64,000 bases of DNA, from contig JAFZSP010000071.1 in the NCBI GenBank assembly GCA_017619335.1, positions 42,470-106,469 on the forward strand, read 5' to 3'. Positions 1 through 9,042 of this stretch are shown piece after piece. Every line of letters starts with the position of its first letter. Position 1 is the first letter of the stretch. Position numbers and translations under genes: made by a program. Under the pieces are notes generated by a model. It was not told the DNA's origin. It was given only the letters and a program-made list of their open reading frames with translations, and did no database searches. Source of the stretch: Bacteroidaceae bacterium. Its GTDB lineage: Bacteria; Bacteroidota; Bacteroidia; Bacteroidales; Bacteroidaceae.

Positions 1-168
1 ACGCCTCTCGACTTCGACTGGGACACGGCGATGGCTCGTCTTGCCACCCTTCCGCGCCAGCAGGAATGGGAGGAGTATATGGCTATGTTCCAGGATTGCC
101 GCAAGGATGCCACCAGCGATGAGAAGTGGCAGATGATGGATCGCATTTTCTACCTCTACGAAGATTAA
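1..168 (+). CDS. L-rhamnose/L-fucose mutarotase family protein, C-terminal part
   Basis: This is the last 55 codons of a gene that begins before the window. The peptide has the C-terminal pattern of the small (about 105-115 aa) RhaM/DUF718 mutarotase family: a PLDFDWDTAM strand, the LATLPRQQEWEEYM segment and a KWQMMDRIFYLYE end. These enzymes interconvert anomers of 6-deoxy-hexoses in the cytoplasm. The location just before a sugar-acid operon fits a role in pectin sugar catabolism. The substrate (rhamnose or fucose) cannot be settled from the C-terminus alone. Confidence 0.75.
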   Translation, partial: TPLDFDWDTAMARLATLPRQQEWEEYMAMFQDCRKDATSDEKWQMMDRIFYLYED

Positions 169-226
169 ATCCGGACATTAAATCTTTTCTGTCATTGGAA
201 AACGTGTCTAATTGTTTCTTAACATA

Positions 227-1183
227 ATGATGAAAAGACCATTCAGGTCACGGGCTCAAAGGCATTTGACGTTATTAGCCTTGTTTATTAGCCTATGTAC
301 CTCGGCTCAGGAAACCTATTGCTTCGCAGAGAGGGATACTTGCGCACTCTTTTTGGACATCTTCCGTCCGGATTCCAGCGCTCAGACCACCTTTAAGGGC
401 GTGGCCAAACCAGCTATCATGTTTCTCTTTGGCGGCGGATTTGTGACAGGTTCTCGCAGTGAGTCGAATGTCCGGGGTTGGTTCAGTCGGCTAACGGCCA
501 ACGGCTATACTGTCGTGGCGATGGACTACCGGTTGGGCATGAAAGGTTATAGGATGGCCAAAGGATTGGGTGGAGCTCTGAAAGCGCTCGATCGTTTTGT
601 GCTTTCGCAACAGATTGGGGTGGAGGATGTGTTCTCTGCCGTCTCGTTCCTGGCCGCACATCCCGAATTGAATGTACCTCCTGACAATATTGTCATTTCC
701 GGCAGCTCGGCTGGCGCCATCATCTCCCTGGCGTGTGCCTACGCCATCGCCAATGGGCAGACAGAAGGCTTGCCCGATGGGTTTTCGTTCAAGGGCGTAA
801 TGAGTTTTGCGGGCGGTATCATTAGCAAGAAGGGTGCCCCCAAATTTACGAAGGCTCCCTGTCCACTCCTCCTGTTTCATGGAACTGCCGACAAGATTGT
901 GGCATACGACCATTTTGGTGCCATGGGGCGTGGTATCTGGGGCAGCTGTTACATAGCAAAAAAAATGAAGAAAATGGGAGGGAACTACAGTATCTGGCGT
1001 TTCCAGGATCACGGTCATGACGTGGCCAGTTATATGCCGGTGATGTGGGACATAGAGAAAGGGTTCTTGGAAAAGAATGTCATTCAGGGCATCCCTTGCC
1101 AAGTAGATGCCCTGGTGGACGACCCGTCGCTTCCTACATGGGGGTCTCCAAGAAAGGATAAGACTGCAGACCTTTATCAATAA
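227..1183 (+). CDS. Secreted alpha/beta-hydrolase (esterase)
   Basis: A roughly 318-aa protein with an N-terminal signal peptide (hydrophobic LTLLALFISLCTSAQ). It has the alpha/beta-hydrolase layout: an oxyanion-hole GGG in FLFGGGF near residue 70, the nucleophile elbow ISGSSAGA near 165, an acid Asp in HGTADKIV near 220 and a catalytic His in DHGHDVA near 265. It probably removes acyl groups from carbohydrate in the periplasm, but the substrate is unknown. I place the start at ATG 227 (or 230); an upstream in-frame TTG at 212 is possible. It lies between a mutarotase and the uronate operon, so a pectin or hemicellulose deacetylase is a reasonable guess. Confidence 0.75.
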   Translation: MMKRPFRSRAQRHLTLLALFISLCTSAQETYCFAERDTCALFLDIFRPDSSAQTTFKGVAKPAIMFLFGGGFVTGSRSESNVRGWFSRLTANGYTVVAMDYRLGMKGYRMAKGLGGALKALDRFVLSQQIGVEDVFSAVSFLAAHPELNVPPDNIVISGSSAGAIISLACAYAIANGQTEGLPDGFSFKGVMSFAGGIISKKGAPKFTKAPCPLLLFHGTADKIVAYDHFGAMGRGIWGSCYIAKKMKKMGGNYSIWRFQDHGHDVASYMPVMWDIEKGFLEKNVIQGIPCQVDALVDDPSLPTWGSPRKDKTADLYQ

Positions 1184-1296
1184 TAGCTTTAGCGTTACGT
1201 CTGTGATAACTTGATGTTATGCTCTGATTGCAGTTTGTTGTGTTCTTGTCTCAAAAATGCAGGAGTTTGGCTTGATGTTTTGGTTTTTTTGAGCGT

Positions 1297-1331
1297 TTTG
1301 TGTGCGCATAGAGAAAAAATCCGTACCTTTG
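1297..1331 (+). promoter_or_regulatory. Bacteroidetes-type promoter for the dehydrogenase-uxaB-uxaA operon
   Basis: TACCTTTG at 1324-1331 matches the Bacteroidetes -7 consensus TAnnTTTG. A TTTG at 1297-1300 is a possible -33 element, with a spacer of 23 instead of the usual 19-21. A leader of about 75 nt follows. Confidence 0.55.
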
Positions 1332-1412
1332 CAGGCGAATTCTGAAAACGGTCACTGATGACTTCTTTGATTTAATAAAAGCGAAGACAAGTTTTAATTT
1401 TTTTATTATATA

Positions 1413-2429
1413 ATGAAAGCATTACAGATTTCTGACACAAAACAACTTGATGTTATCGAGTTGGCGGCTCCCAAACCAGCTGTTGGCGAGGTGCTGCTGC
1501 ACATCAATTATGTGGGCTTTTGCGGTTCCGACCTTAACACGTTCCGCGGCCGCAACGCACTGGCCTTGAAGCCAGTTATCCCTGGTCATGAGATTAGCGC
1601 CACCGTGGAAAGGGTGGGAGAGGGCGTGCCAGCCAAGTTCCAACAGGGACAAGTGGTAACAGTGGACCCCTATACCGCTTGCGGCAACTGCCCCAGCTGT
1701 CGGCGTCGCCGCTTCAACGCCTGCCAGCACAACGAGACGTTAGGGGTTCAGCGGCACGGGGCCATGCGCGAATTCATCTGTGTGCCCTGGCAGAAGGTGA
1801 TTCCTGCCGAGGGCCTGGCAGCGCAGGATGTGGCACTGATAGAACCCATGAGTGTGGGCTTCCACGCTGTGGATCGCGGTCAGGTGACAGATGCAGACAC
1901 CGTGCTGGTGATCGGTTGTGGCATGATTGGCGTGGGTGCCATTGTGCGGGCCAGCCTACGCGGAGCCACCGTCATCGCCATGGATTTGGATGATGAGAAA
2001 CTGGCTCTGGCTCGCGAGCTCGGTGCTTCTGCCACCGTCAACAGCGGCAAGGATGATGTTCACGCCCGTCTGCAGGAACTGACCGATGGGGCTGGCCCTG
2101 ATGTGGTGATTGAAGCCGTGGGTGCTGCCGTCACCTACGCCACAGCCGTCAACGAGGTGGCGTTCACCGGGCGCATCGTCTGCATCGGCTATGCTCCAAC
2201 GGATGTGACACTGGCCACCAAGTTCTTCGTGCAGAAGGAACTCGACATCCGCGGTTCCCGCAATGCCCTGCCCGACGACTTCCGAGCCGTCATCCGTTAC
2301 CTGCGCCGCGGCCAGTGCCCGACCGACCGCCTCATCTCCGGTACCGTAGCTCCCGAAGCTGCTGCAAAAGCCATGGCCGACTGGGATGCTGCCCCCGGCA
2401 AAATCTTCAGAATACTGGTGAAGTTTTAA
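1413..2429 (+). CDS. Zinc-dependent alcohol dehydrogenase, candidate L-galactonate/polyol 5-dehydrogenase
   Basis: A 338-aa medium-chain dehydrogenase. The catalytic zinc site is visible as GFCGSD near residue 38 and GHE near 60. The structural zinc cysteines lie in ACGNCPSCRRRRFNAC near 90-105, and the NAD(P) Rossmann motif is VIGCGMIGVGA near 170. Its stop overlaps the uxaB start (TAATG), so the two are translationally coupled. In E. coli a related enzyme oxidises L-galactonate to D-tagaturonate, the substrate of UxaB. That context makes an L-galactonate 5-dehydrogenase-like role attractive, but it is inference; sorbitol- or threonine-dehydrogenase-like activity cannot be excluded. Confidence 0.8.
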   Translation: MKALQISDTKQLDVIELAAPKPAVGEVLLHINYVGFCGSDLNTFRGRNALALKPVIPGHEISATVERVGEGVPAKFQQGQVVTVDPYTACGNCPSCRRRRFNACQHNETLGVQRHGAMREFICVPWQKVIPAEGLAAQDVALIEPMSVGFHAVDRGQVTDADTVLVIGCGMIGVGAIVRASLRGATVIAMDLDDEKLALARELGASATVNSGKDDVHARLQELTDGAGPDVVIEAVGAAVTYATAVNEVAFTGRIVCIGYAPTDVTLATKFFVQKELDIRGSRNALPDDFRAVIRYLRRGQCPTDRLISGTVAPEAAAKAMADWDAAPGKIFRILVKF

Positions 2430-3922
2430 TGAATATGCAACCCCTTAATTCCTCTACTGCCATTAAGGCACAGCGCCCAGAGCGCATCATACAATTTGGC
2501 GAAGGCAACTTCCTTCGTGCATTCATTGATTGGATTGTGTGGCAAATGGACCAGCGCACGGATTTCAACGCCTCCGTCGTGATCGTGCAGCCCATCGCCC
2601 AGGGAATGGCAGACCGCCTGCGGGCACAGGACTGCCTCTACCACGTTAACCTGCAGGGACTTATTGACGGCCAACCCGTGAACTCCCTGGAACTCATAGA
2701 CAGCGTCAGCCGCACCGTAAATCCCTATACGGACCATGCCGCCTTCCTGGCACTGGCCGAGCAGCCGGACATTCGCTTCGTCATTTCCAACACCACGGAG
2801 GCAGGTATCGCCTTCGACCCCGCTTGCCGATTGGCTGATGCACCACCAGCTTCCTACCCCGCCAAGCTGACGCAGCTGCTCTACCACCGCTACTGTTCTT
2901 TCAAAGGTGACACCGCCAAGGGTCTTATTATCATGCCCTGTGAACTCATCTTCCAAAACGGACATCACCTCGTGGATTGCATCCGTCGGTACATCGAGCT
3001 GTGGAAGGAGGACTTGGGCACTGATTATGAGGCTTTCCGCCAGTGGTTTGAGCAGGCGTGCTTCGTCTGCACAACCCTCGTTGACCGCATCGTCCCTGGC
3101 TTCCCCCGAAAAGATATTGACATGATTCAGCAGAAAGTGGGTTATGCAGATCAGATGGTGGTGCAGGCAGAGGCCTTCCATCTGTGGGTCATCGAGACTG
3201 CTCCCAACCTGTCGCTGGAACAGCTGGCCCGAGAGTTCCCTGCCGACAAGGCCGGGCTGCACGTGGTGCTCACCCACGACGAGTCGCCCTACCACGAACG
3301 TAAGGTGACGCTGCTCAATGGCCCCCACACCGTGCTCTCGCCCGTGGCTTTCCTGGCGGGGTTGAATATCGTGCGCGATGCCTGTCAGCATGAGGTGATA
3401 GGCCCCTTCATTCGCCGAGTGATGTTTGAGGAACTGCTGCCGACACTCAATCTGCCCGAGGACGAACTGCGCCGTTTTGCCGACGATGTGATGGAGCGAT
3501 TCTGTAATCCCTTTGTGGATCATCAACTGACGAGTATCATGCTCAACAGCCTTCCTAAGTTCCAGACGCGCGACCTGCCGGGCTTGATAACGTTCCTGGA
3601 GCGCAAGGGTACACTACCTCGTGGGATTGTCCTGGGACTGGCGGCCATCTGTGTTTATTATCGGGGCGGTCAGCGTGCTGATGGCACACCCATCCAGCCC
3701 AACGACGACCCGCGTATCATGCAGTTGCTCACCGACTTGTGGGTAACGGGTGATGTTCGGAAAGTCGCAGAAGGCGTACTGGCTGCCCAAAACCTCATCT
3801 GGCACGAGCACGGCGACCTCAATGCCATTTCGGGTCTCACAGAACTCCTCACTGAAAGCATCCAAAACATTCTGGATCGCGGCATGATGGAAACGGTGAA
3901 GAATTTGATGAATCGCGATTGA
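2429..3922 (+). CDS. uxaB: Tagaturonate reductase
   Basis: A 497-aa protein, close to the usual 480-500 aa of UxaB, a mannitol-dehydrogenase-family enzyme. It reduces D-tagaturonate to D-altronate with NADH in the cytoplasm, the second step of galacturonate breakdown after UxaC. The N-terminal FGEGNFLRAF dinucleotide-binding motif and the central LNGPHTVLSPVAFLAG segment are typical. The frame is open upstream to 2315, but the ATG at 2429 overlaps the previous stop and gives the normal family N-terminus. uxaA follows after 3 nt. No uxaC is present in the window. Confidence 0.93.
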   Translation: MNMQPLNSSTAIKAQRPERIIQFGEGNFLRAFIDWIVWQMDQRTDFNASVVIVQPIAQGMADRLRAQDCLYHVNLQGLIDGQPVNSLELIDSVSRTVNPYTDHAAFLALAEQPDIRFVISNTTEAGIAFDPACRLADAPPASYPAKLTQLLYHRYCSFKGDTAKGLIIMPCELIFQNGHHLVDCIRRYIELWKEDLGTDYEAFRQWFEQACFVCTTLVDRIVPGFPRKDIDMIQQKVGYADQMVVQAEAFHLWVIETAPNLSLEQLAREFPADKAGLHVVLTHDESPYHERKVTLLNGPHTVLSPVAFLAGLNIVRDACQHEVIGPFIRRVMFEELLPTLNLPEDELRRFADDVMERFCNPFVDHQLTSIMLNSLPKFQTRDLPGLITFLERKGTLPRGIVLGLAAICVYYRGGQRADGTPIQPNDDPRIMQLLTDLWVTGDVRKVAEGVLAAQNLIWHEHGDLNAISGLTELLTESIQNILDRGMMETVKNLMNRD

Positions 3923-3925
3923 CGC

Positions 3926-5395
3926 ATGAAAGAGTTCCTGCAAATCAACCCCGCCGACACAGTGGCTGTGGCCCTGAAAGATCTGCCCGGTGTCTCTGCT
4001 GGTCACAAGTTCGCACTTCGGGATATTGCTGAGGGCGAGGATATTATCAAATATGGCAATCCCATTGGTCACGCCACACGACCCATCGCAAAAGGTGAGT
4101 TGGTGAATCATAATAATATCGCCACGAACCTCAGCGGGACGTTGGATTATAGCGGGATTGAAGCGGCGCCCCCTGCGGGTGTCGAACGGAAAGAGGCCCC
4201 TCTCACATTTTGGGGCTATCCCCGTTCCGACGGTCAAGTGGGCATCCGCAATGACATTTGGGTGATTCCCACCGTTGGTTGCGTGAATGGCATCTGCCGT
4301 CAAATCGTAGAGCAAGCCACTCCCCTCCCTTCACGGGAGAGGTCGGGGGTGGGTCTTTTATACTTTCCCCACAACTATGGCTGTTCCCAGCTTGGTGAAG
4401 ACCACGAGAACACACGTAAGGTGCTCCGCGACATGGCGTTGCATCCAAATGCAGGTGGCGTCCTGATTGTGGGTCTCGGCTGTGAAAACAACCAGCCTCG
4501 CGAGTTTGAGAAGCTGCTGGGTGATTATGACCGTCAGCGCATCCGCTTCCTCATCTCTCAGGAAGTGGAGGGCGATGAGGTGGAAGCCGGCGTAGCCATC
4601 GTCAAGGAACTTTACGCGCAGGCGCAGACCTGCGAGCGCGTGCCCGTACCTTTATCTCATCTGCGTGTGGGCCTGAAATGTGGCGGCTCCGACGGTTTCT
4701 CAGGTATTACAGCCAACCCGCTTCTTGGAGCGTTCTCAGACTGGCTCTGTGCCCAGGGCGGCAGCACCATCCTGACCGAAGTGCCTGAAATGTTTGGGGC
4801 TGAACACCTGCTCATGCGTCGTGCCGTCTCTGATGAAGTGCTCCAAGACACCATTCGTCTCATCAACGACTTCAAGGAATACTACCTCAGCCACGGGCAG
4901 CCTGTGGGTGAGAATCCCTCCCCCGGTAATAAAGCCGGTGGCATCTCAACCCTCGAAGAGAAAGCGCTCGGCTGTACCCAGAAGAGCGGCATGTCTCCTG
5001 TGATGGGGGTGCTGAAGTACGGAGAGAGGCTGGCCGCCCTTGAACCACAGGTTGGGGGCCTCCACCTTCTTTCTGCCCCCGGCAACGATCTCGTCGCCAG
5101 CACGGCGCTCGCGGCTGCAGGCTGTCAGCTCGTCCTCTTCACCACGGGACGCGGCACGCCATTCTCCACTTTTGTGCCCACGCTGAAGGTCAGCACCAAC
5201 AGTGACCTTGCACGTCGCAAGCCACAGTGGATAGACTTTGATGCTGGTGTTCTCCTGGAGGATGTTCCCATGGACGAATTGCTGCACCGCTTTTCTGGTT
5301 TTGTCATGGATGTGGCCTCCGGTCGCATCCGCACCACTGCCGAGCAGCACGGCAACGCCGAGTTTGCAATCTTCAAAACAGGGGTTACACTTTGA
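3926..5395 (+). CDS. uxaA: Altronate dehydratase
   Basis: A 489-aa UxaA. It dehydrates D-altronate to 2-keto-3-deoxygluconate, feeding the KDG/KDPG route. An SAF domain occupies roughly residues 1-75. The large catalytic domain follows, with PTVGCVNGICRQI, NYGCSQLGEDHENT, LGCENNQ and KCGGSDGFSGITANP motifs. About 13 residues near 132-144 (TPLPSRERSGVG) are an extra loop encoded by a GC-rich palindromic element inserted in frame just before the FPHNYGCSQLG block; the rest of the enzyme looks intact. The gene's last codons form the left arm of a terminator hairpin. Confidence 0.93.
   Translation: MKEFLQINPADTVAVALKDLPGVSAGHKFALRDIAEGEDIIKYGNPIGHATRPIAKGELVNHNNIATNLSGTLDYSGIEAAPPAGVERKEAPLTFWGYPRSDGQVGIRNDIWVIPTVGCVNGICRQIVEQATPLPSRERSGVGLLYFPHNYGCSQLGEDHENTRKVLRDMALHPNAGGVLIVGLGCENNQPREFEKLLGDYDRQRIRFLISQEVEGDEVEAGVAIVKELYAQAQTCERVPVPLSHLRVGLKCGGSDGFSGITANPLLGAFSDWLCAQGGSTILTEVPEMFGAEHLLMRRAVSDEVLQDTIRLINDFKEYYLSHGQPVGENPSPGNKAGGISTLEEKALGCTQKSGMSPVMGVLKYGERLAALEPQVGGLHLLSAPGNDLVASTALAAAGCQLVLFTTGRGTPFSTFVPTLKVSTNSDLARRKPQWIDFDAGVLLEDVPMDELLHRFSGFVMDVASGRIRTTAEQHGNAEFAIFKTGVTL
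4319..4358. repeat. Palindromic mini-element inserted in frame within uxaA
   Basis: A C-rich then G-rich stretch whose core is a hairpin with arms CTCCC (4325-4329) and GGGAG (4335-4339), followed by a GGGGGTGGG run. It adds residues that interrupt a conserved UxaA region. It resembles short palindromic repeats dispersed in Bacteroidetes genomes (from memory, not searched). Confidence 0.55.
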
Positions 5396-5420
5396 AGCGT
5401 GTCACGGTGTAACCCCTTTC
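5381..5420. terminator. Terminator between convergent uxaA and pepT
   Basis: Arms GGGGTTACAC (5381-5390) and GTGTAACCCC (5407-5416) form a perfect 10-bp stem with a 16-nt loop, followed by TTTC. The left arm overlaps the last codons of uxaA. The stem would work on both strands, ending uxaA and the opposing pepT transcript. Confidence 0.7.
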
Positions 5421-5438
5421 TAATCTTCTTCTTGTGAT

Positions 5439-6671
5439 TTATTCTGCCACAATCTGACAGATGTTCACCACCGTCTGCATGGCTTTCTGCATGGACTGGA
5501 TGGGAACAAACTCGTGACGGCCGTGGAAGTTCAGGCCGCCGGCAAAAATGTTGGGGCAGGGCAGACCTTTGAAGGACAGCTGAGCACCATCTGTTCCGCC
5601 ACGAATGGCCTTTATGTGACAGGGCACCCCTGTCTGTTCTATGGCTCGTCGGGCGATGTCAATGATATGCTCTTTTCCTTCCAGCTGCTGGCGCATGTTG
5701 TAATATTGGTCGCGGATGTCGGCGTGCACAATATCTTTTCCGTAACGTTCCTCGAAGACGGCCACCAGGTCTGCCACGAAATCTTTACGTTGTTCAAAAC
5801 GCTGGCGGTCGTGGTCACGGATGATGTAGCTCAGCGTGGCTTCTTCCACCGTGGCTTTGATGCCTGTGAGGTGGTAGAATCCCTCGTAGCCTTCGGTCTT
5901 CTCGGGTACTTCGTCGGCAGGCATCGCCTGAGCAAATTCGGCAGCGATGATGGCAGCATTGCGCATCTTGTCTTTGGCGTAACCCGGGTGAACATTGAGT
6001 CCTCTGATACGGATGGTGGCGCTGGCGGCATTGAAGTTCTCGTACTCCAACTCGCCCACTTCTGAACCGTCCATCGTGTAGGCCCATTCGGCGCCAAACT
6101 TCTCAACATCAAACAGATGTGCACCTCTGCCAATCTCCTCGTCGGGGTTGAAGGCGATGCTGACACGTCCGTGCGGAATCTCGGGATGTTCCATCAGGTA
6201 GGCCATTGCCTCCACGATTTCTGCAATTCCCGCTTTATCATCTGCACCGAGCAGCGTGTGGCCGTCTGTAACAATGAGGTCTTCCCCCACGTGGTCCAGC
6301 ATTTCCGGGAACATACGAGGGCTGTTGACGATGCCCTCTGCCTCGTCCAAAACGATGTCTTCACCGTCATAGTTAGTGACGATTCGCGGTTTGATGTCTG
6401 CACCGGAGCAGTCGGGGCTGGTGTCATAATGGGCTATGAATCCTATGGTTGGGACTTCTGCGGGAACGTTGGAAGGCAGGGTCGCATAGATATAACCCTG
6501 CTCGTCCATTGTCACGTCTTCCAGCCCCATCTCTTCCAGCGAGTCTGCCAGATGACGGGCAAAGATTAACTGTTTTGGGGTACTCGGACAGCCCTCGGCC
6601 TCTTCAGAAGACTGGGTATCAAAACTGACGTAGTCGAGGAACCTCTCTATGAGTCTTTCCATAACGCTCAT
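5439..6671 (-). CDS. pepT: Peptidase T (tripeptide aminopeptidase)
   Basis: A 410-aa M20-family metallopeptidase that removes N-terminal residues from tripeptides in the cytoplasm. Metal-site segments are HYDTSPD near residue 80, GADDKAGI near 142 and the catalytic Glu pair in [10 protein letters not shown] near 176. The PepT start pattern [13 protein letters not shown] is near the N-terminus, so translation may begin at the ATG at 6671 or at 6662 (MERLIERF). It begins 1 nt after the upstream kinase stop, so the two form an operon. Confidence 0.93.
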   Translation of the reverse strand: MSVMERLIERFLDYVSFDTQSSEEAEGCPSTPKQLIFARHLADSLEEMGLEDVTMDEQGYIYATLPSNVPAEVPTIGFIAHYDTSPDCSGADIKPRIVTNYDGEDIVLDEAEGIVNSPRMFPEMLDHVGEDLIVTDGHTLLGADDKAGIAEIVEAMAYLMEHPEIPHGRVSIAFNPDEEIGRGAHLFDVEKFGAEWAYTMDGSEVGELEYENFNAASATIRIRGLNVHPGYAKDKMRNAAIIAAEFAQAMPADEVPEKTEGYEGFYHLTGIKATVEEATLSYIIRDHDRQRFEQRKDFVADLVAVFEERYGKDIVHADIRDQYYNMRQQLEGKEHIIDIARRAIEQTGVPCHIKAIRGGTDGAQLSFKGLPCPNIFAGGLNFHGRHEFVPIQSMQKAMQTVVNICQIVAE

Positions 6672-6672
6672 C

Positions 6673-7632
6673 TCATTTCACTTCCCATCCCAGTGCGCTG
6701 GCACCCAGAACAGCAGCTCCGGCACCGTCGAGTTCGCTCACGAGGAACTTGGCTTTGTCCTTGAAGATTCGTAGGACTGTGGCATCGTAGGCGCGCTTGA
6801 TGGGATCCATAATGAGGTCACCGGCCTTGGTGAGACCGCCGAAGAAGACGAATGCCTCGGGGCTGCTGAAGGCTGCGAAGTTGGCACAAGCCTCGCCCAG
6901 AATGCGTCCCGTCTCTTCGAAGATTTCTTTGGCCACCTCGTCGCCCTTGCCGGCAGCGATGGCAACGTCCTTGGACTCTATCTTGTCCAATGGAATATCG
7001 CGCAGAAGTGTGGGCTTGTCTGTCTTCTCAATGATTTCGCGGGCAGTGCGAGCCACACCGGTGGCGGAGCAATATGTTTCCAGGCAACCCTTGCGACCGC
7101 AACCGCACTGCCGTCCGTTTCTATCCACAATCACGTGTCCCAGCTCGCCGGCAAAACCGTCACAGCCATAGACCAGCTGTCCGTTGATAACGATACCGCT
7201 TCCCACGCCAGTTCCTAAGGTAATCATGATGAAATTTTGCATACCCTTGGCCACGCCGTACTGCATTTCGCCGATGGCGGCTGCATTGGCGTCATTGGTG
7301 AGGCGCACGGGGATGCCCAGGCGCTCGTGGAACATCTGTGCAAGGGGAATCTTACCCTTCCAGGGGAGGTTAGGCGCGAATTCGATGCTTCCGCTGTAGT
7401 AGTTGCCGTTGGGGGCACCGATGCCCATTGCGTGAATCTTCTCGATGCCGCCCACCTGCTCGATGATTGGCTTCAGCGCTTCCACGCAATCGTCCACATA
7501 TTGGTTGGCGTCGCCGTGACCGGCGGTCTTCACGCGTGTGGAAGCAACGATGTTAGCGTTCTGGTCAACAATACCGAATTCAGAGTTGGTGCCTCCGAGG
7601 TCGAGGCCAATCACATAAGGTTTCTTTTCCAT
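6673..7632 (-). CDS. ROK-family glucokinase
   Basis: A 319-aa ROK kinase, likely glucokinase, phosphorylating glucose with ATP in the cytoplasm. Visible motifs: N-terminal phosphate-binding [24 protein letters not shown] with the catalytic Asp, [10 protein letters not shown], and the ROK zinc motif [21 protein letters not shown]. Length is typical. It is first in an operon with pepT and is transcribed divergently from the LysE-type gene. An N-acetylsugar or mannose kinase would look similar. Confidence 0.85.
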   Translation of the reverse strand: MEKKPYVIGLDLGGTNSEFGIVDQNANIVASTRVKTAGHGDANQYVDDCVEALKPIIEQVGGIEKIHAMGIGAPNGNYYSGSIEFAPNLPWKGKIPLAQMFHERLGIPVRLTNDANAAAIGEMQYGVAKGMQNFIMITLGTGVGSGIVINGQLVYGCDGFAGELGHVIVDRNGRQCGCGRKGCLETYCSATGVARTAREIIEKTDKPTLLRDIPLDKIESKDVAIAAGKGDEVAKEIFEETGRILGEACANFAAFSSPEAFVFFGGLTKAGDLIMDPIKRAYDATVLRIFKDKAKFLVSELDGAGAAVLGASALGWEVK

Positions 7633-7687
7633 GATGTTTTTTTATTGTTTAAAAGGATTTATGGGTTGATTTATCATTTTCAAGCGC

Positions 7688-7695
7688 CAAAGATA
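7688..7695 (-). promoter_or_regulatory. -7 box for the glucokinase-pepT operon
   Basis: CAAAGATA on the plus strand reads TATCTTTG on the minus strand, a match to TAnnTTTG, about 56 nt before the kinase start. A -33 TTTG is not obvious. Confidence 0.45.
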
Positions 7696-7817
7696 GGTAA
7701 AGTTTCGTTATCGGCGAAGAAAACAGAGAAAAAAATGCTATTTCGTGTGCAAAGTTGAGCTTTTCTGCCAAAATCTTTCGTTATTTCACAGAAAAATGCG
7801 AACTTTGCAGCCTAATT

Positions 7818-8471
7818 ATGTGGTTTGAGCATATAACCATAATAGATTTGACGGTGAAAGGTCTCATTGTTGGTATCGTGGCCAGCGCTCCCATGGGGCC
7901 CGTTGGTGTGTTGTGTATTCAGCGAACCCTTAACAAGGGACGCGATTATGGTCTGGTCACAGGCTTGGGTGCCGCGCTGAGTGACATTATCTATGCGCTC
8001 ATCACCGGTTTCGGCATGAGCTTCGTCTTGGAGTTCATTGAGCAGCCGCGGACCATGTATGTCTTGCAGTTGGCAGGTTCGGTGTTGCTCTTCGGTTTCG
8101 GGTGGTACACGTTTCACTCCAAACCCCATCTGCGCCCGCCTTCCAAGAAGAAGGGCACGCTGGCCCAGAACTTCTTGACAGGCTTTGTCGTCACCATCAG
8201 CAATCCTCTGATTATCTTCCTTTTCTTGGCACTTTTCGCCCGTTTCACCTTCGTGGTGCCTGAGCATGTGGGACAGCAGGCTTTGGGTTATCTGAGCATC
8301 TTCTTGGGCGCCCTACTTTGGTGGTGCGGACTGACGTATGTGGTGGATAAACTCCGTACGACTTTTGACCTCGCCCGTATCGGACTAATCAACCGTCTGA
8401 TTGGTTCCATCGTGATGGTGGTCTCAGTGCTGGGACTCTTTTCTACACTCTTAGGTCTCACTCTTTACTAA
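7818..8471 (+). CDS. LysE/RhtB-family transporter
   Basis: A 217-aa inner-membrane protein with about six hydrophobic segments and the LysE-family signature SAPMGPVGVLCIQRTLNKGR near residue 20. Members export amino acids or related small solutes; the substrate here is unknown. The frame is open further upstream, but the ATG at 7818 follows a promoter-like CTTTGCA at 7803-7809 and gives the normal N-terminus MWFEHITI. The next gene starts at the base after its stop, suggesting coupling. Confidence 0.85.
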   Translation: MWFEHITIIDLTVKGLIVGIVASAPMGPVGVLCIQRTLNKGRDYGLVTGLGAALSDIIYALITGFGMSFVLEFIEQPRTMYVLQLAGSVLLFGFGWYTFHSKPHLRPPSKKKGTLAQNFLTGFVVTISNPLIIFLFLALFARFTFVVPEHVGQQALGYLSIFLGALLWWCGLTYVVDKLRTTFDLARIGLINRLIGSIVMVVSVLGLFSTLLGLTLY

Positions 8472-9014
8472 ATGAAAATTGCAAAACACCTGAAGGACTC
8501 CAACATTTGTGAGTACCTCTTATATATGTGGCAGCTGGAAGACACTCTTCGGGCTTACGGCTGTGATGCAGAGCGTCTGCGGGATGAATATGTCGCCCGG
8601 TTTGACTATTCCCAGACCGACCGACAGACCGAGTCACAGTGGCTCGCGGCACTCTGCCAGATGATGCGAGAGGAAGGTAAAACTCACAGCGGGCACCTGC
8701 AGATGAACCAGGGCACTCTCTCTCTGCTCACCGACCTGCATTTGACCCTGCTCCAGAGCTCCAAGCACCCCTTCTACTCTGCGGCCTATTACAAGGCACT
8801 CCCATTTATCGTGGAACTGCGATCGCGCAACGGACACCTGGATGTGCCAGAGTTGGAGAACTGCTTTGAATTGCTCTACGGAACCATGCTCCTGCGCCTC
8901 CAGAAGAAGCCGATTTCCAAGGAGACAATGGAAGCCATCACGCCTGTATCCCATCTGCTCGCCCTGCTTGCAGATGCATGGCGAAAGGAGAAAGCCGGGG
9001 AGCTGGAGATTTGA
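8472..9014 (+). CDS. DUF4924 family protein
   Basis: A 180-aa soluble, mostly helical protein. The start MKIAKHLKDSNICEYLLYMWQLED matches the Bacteroidetes DUF4924 family as I remember it. No catalytic motif or membrane segment is visible and the function is unknown. It begins immediately after the LysE-type gene and is probably cotranscribed with it. Confidence 0.75.
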   Translation: MKIAKHLKDSNICEYLLYMWQLEDTLRAYGCDAERLRDEYVARFDYSQTDRQTESQWLAALCQMMREEGKTHSGHLQMNQGTLSLLTDLHLTLLQSSKHPFYSAAYYKALPFIVELRSRNGHLDVPELENCFELLYGTMLLRLQKKPISKETMEAITPVSHLLALLADAWRKEKAGELEI

Positions 9015-9021
9015 TAGACAG

Positions 9022-9042
9022 TTGTGAATTGTGAATCATGAA
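9022..9042. repeat. 7-bp tandem repeat at the rfbD start codon
   Basis: Three 7-bp units, TTGTGAA, TTGTGAA and TCATGAA. The third contains the rfbD ATG. Confidence 0.5.
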
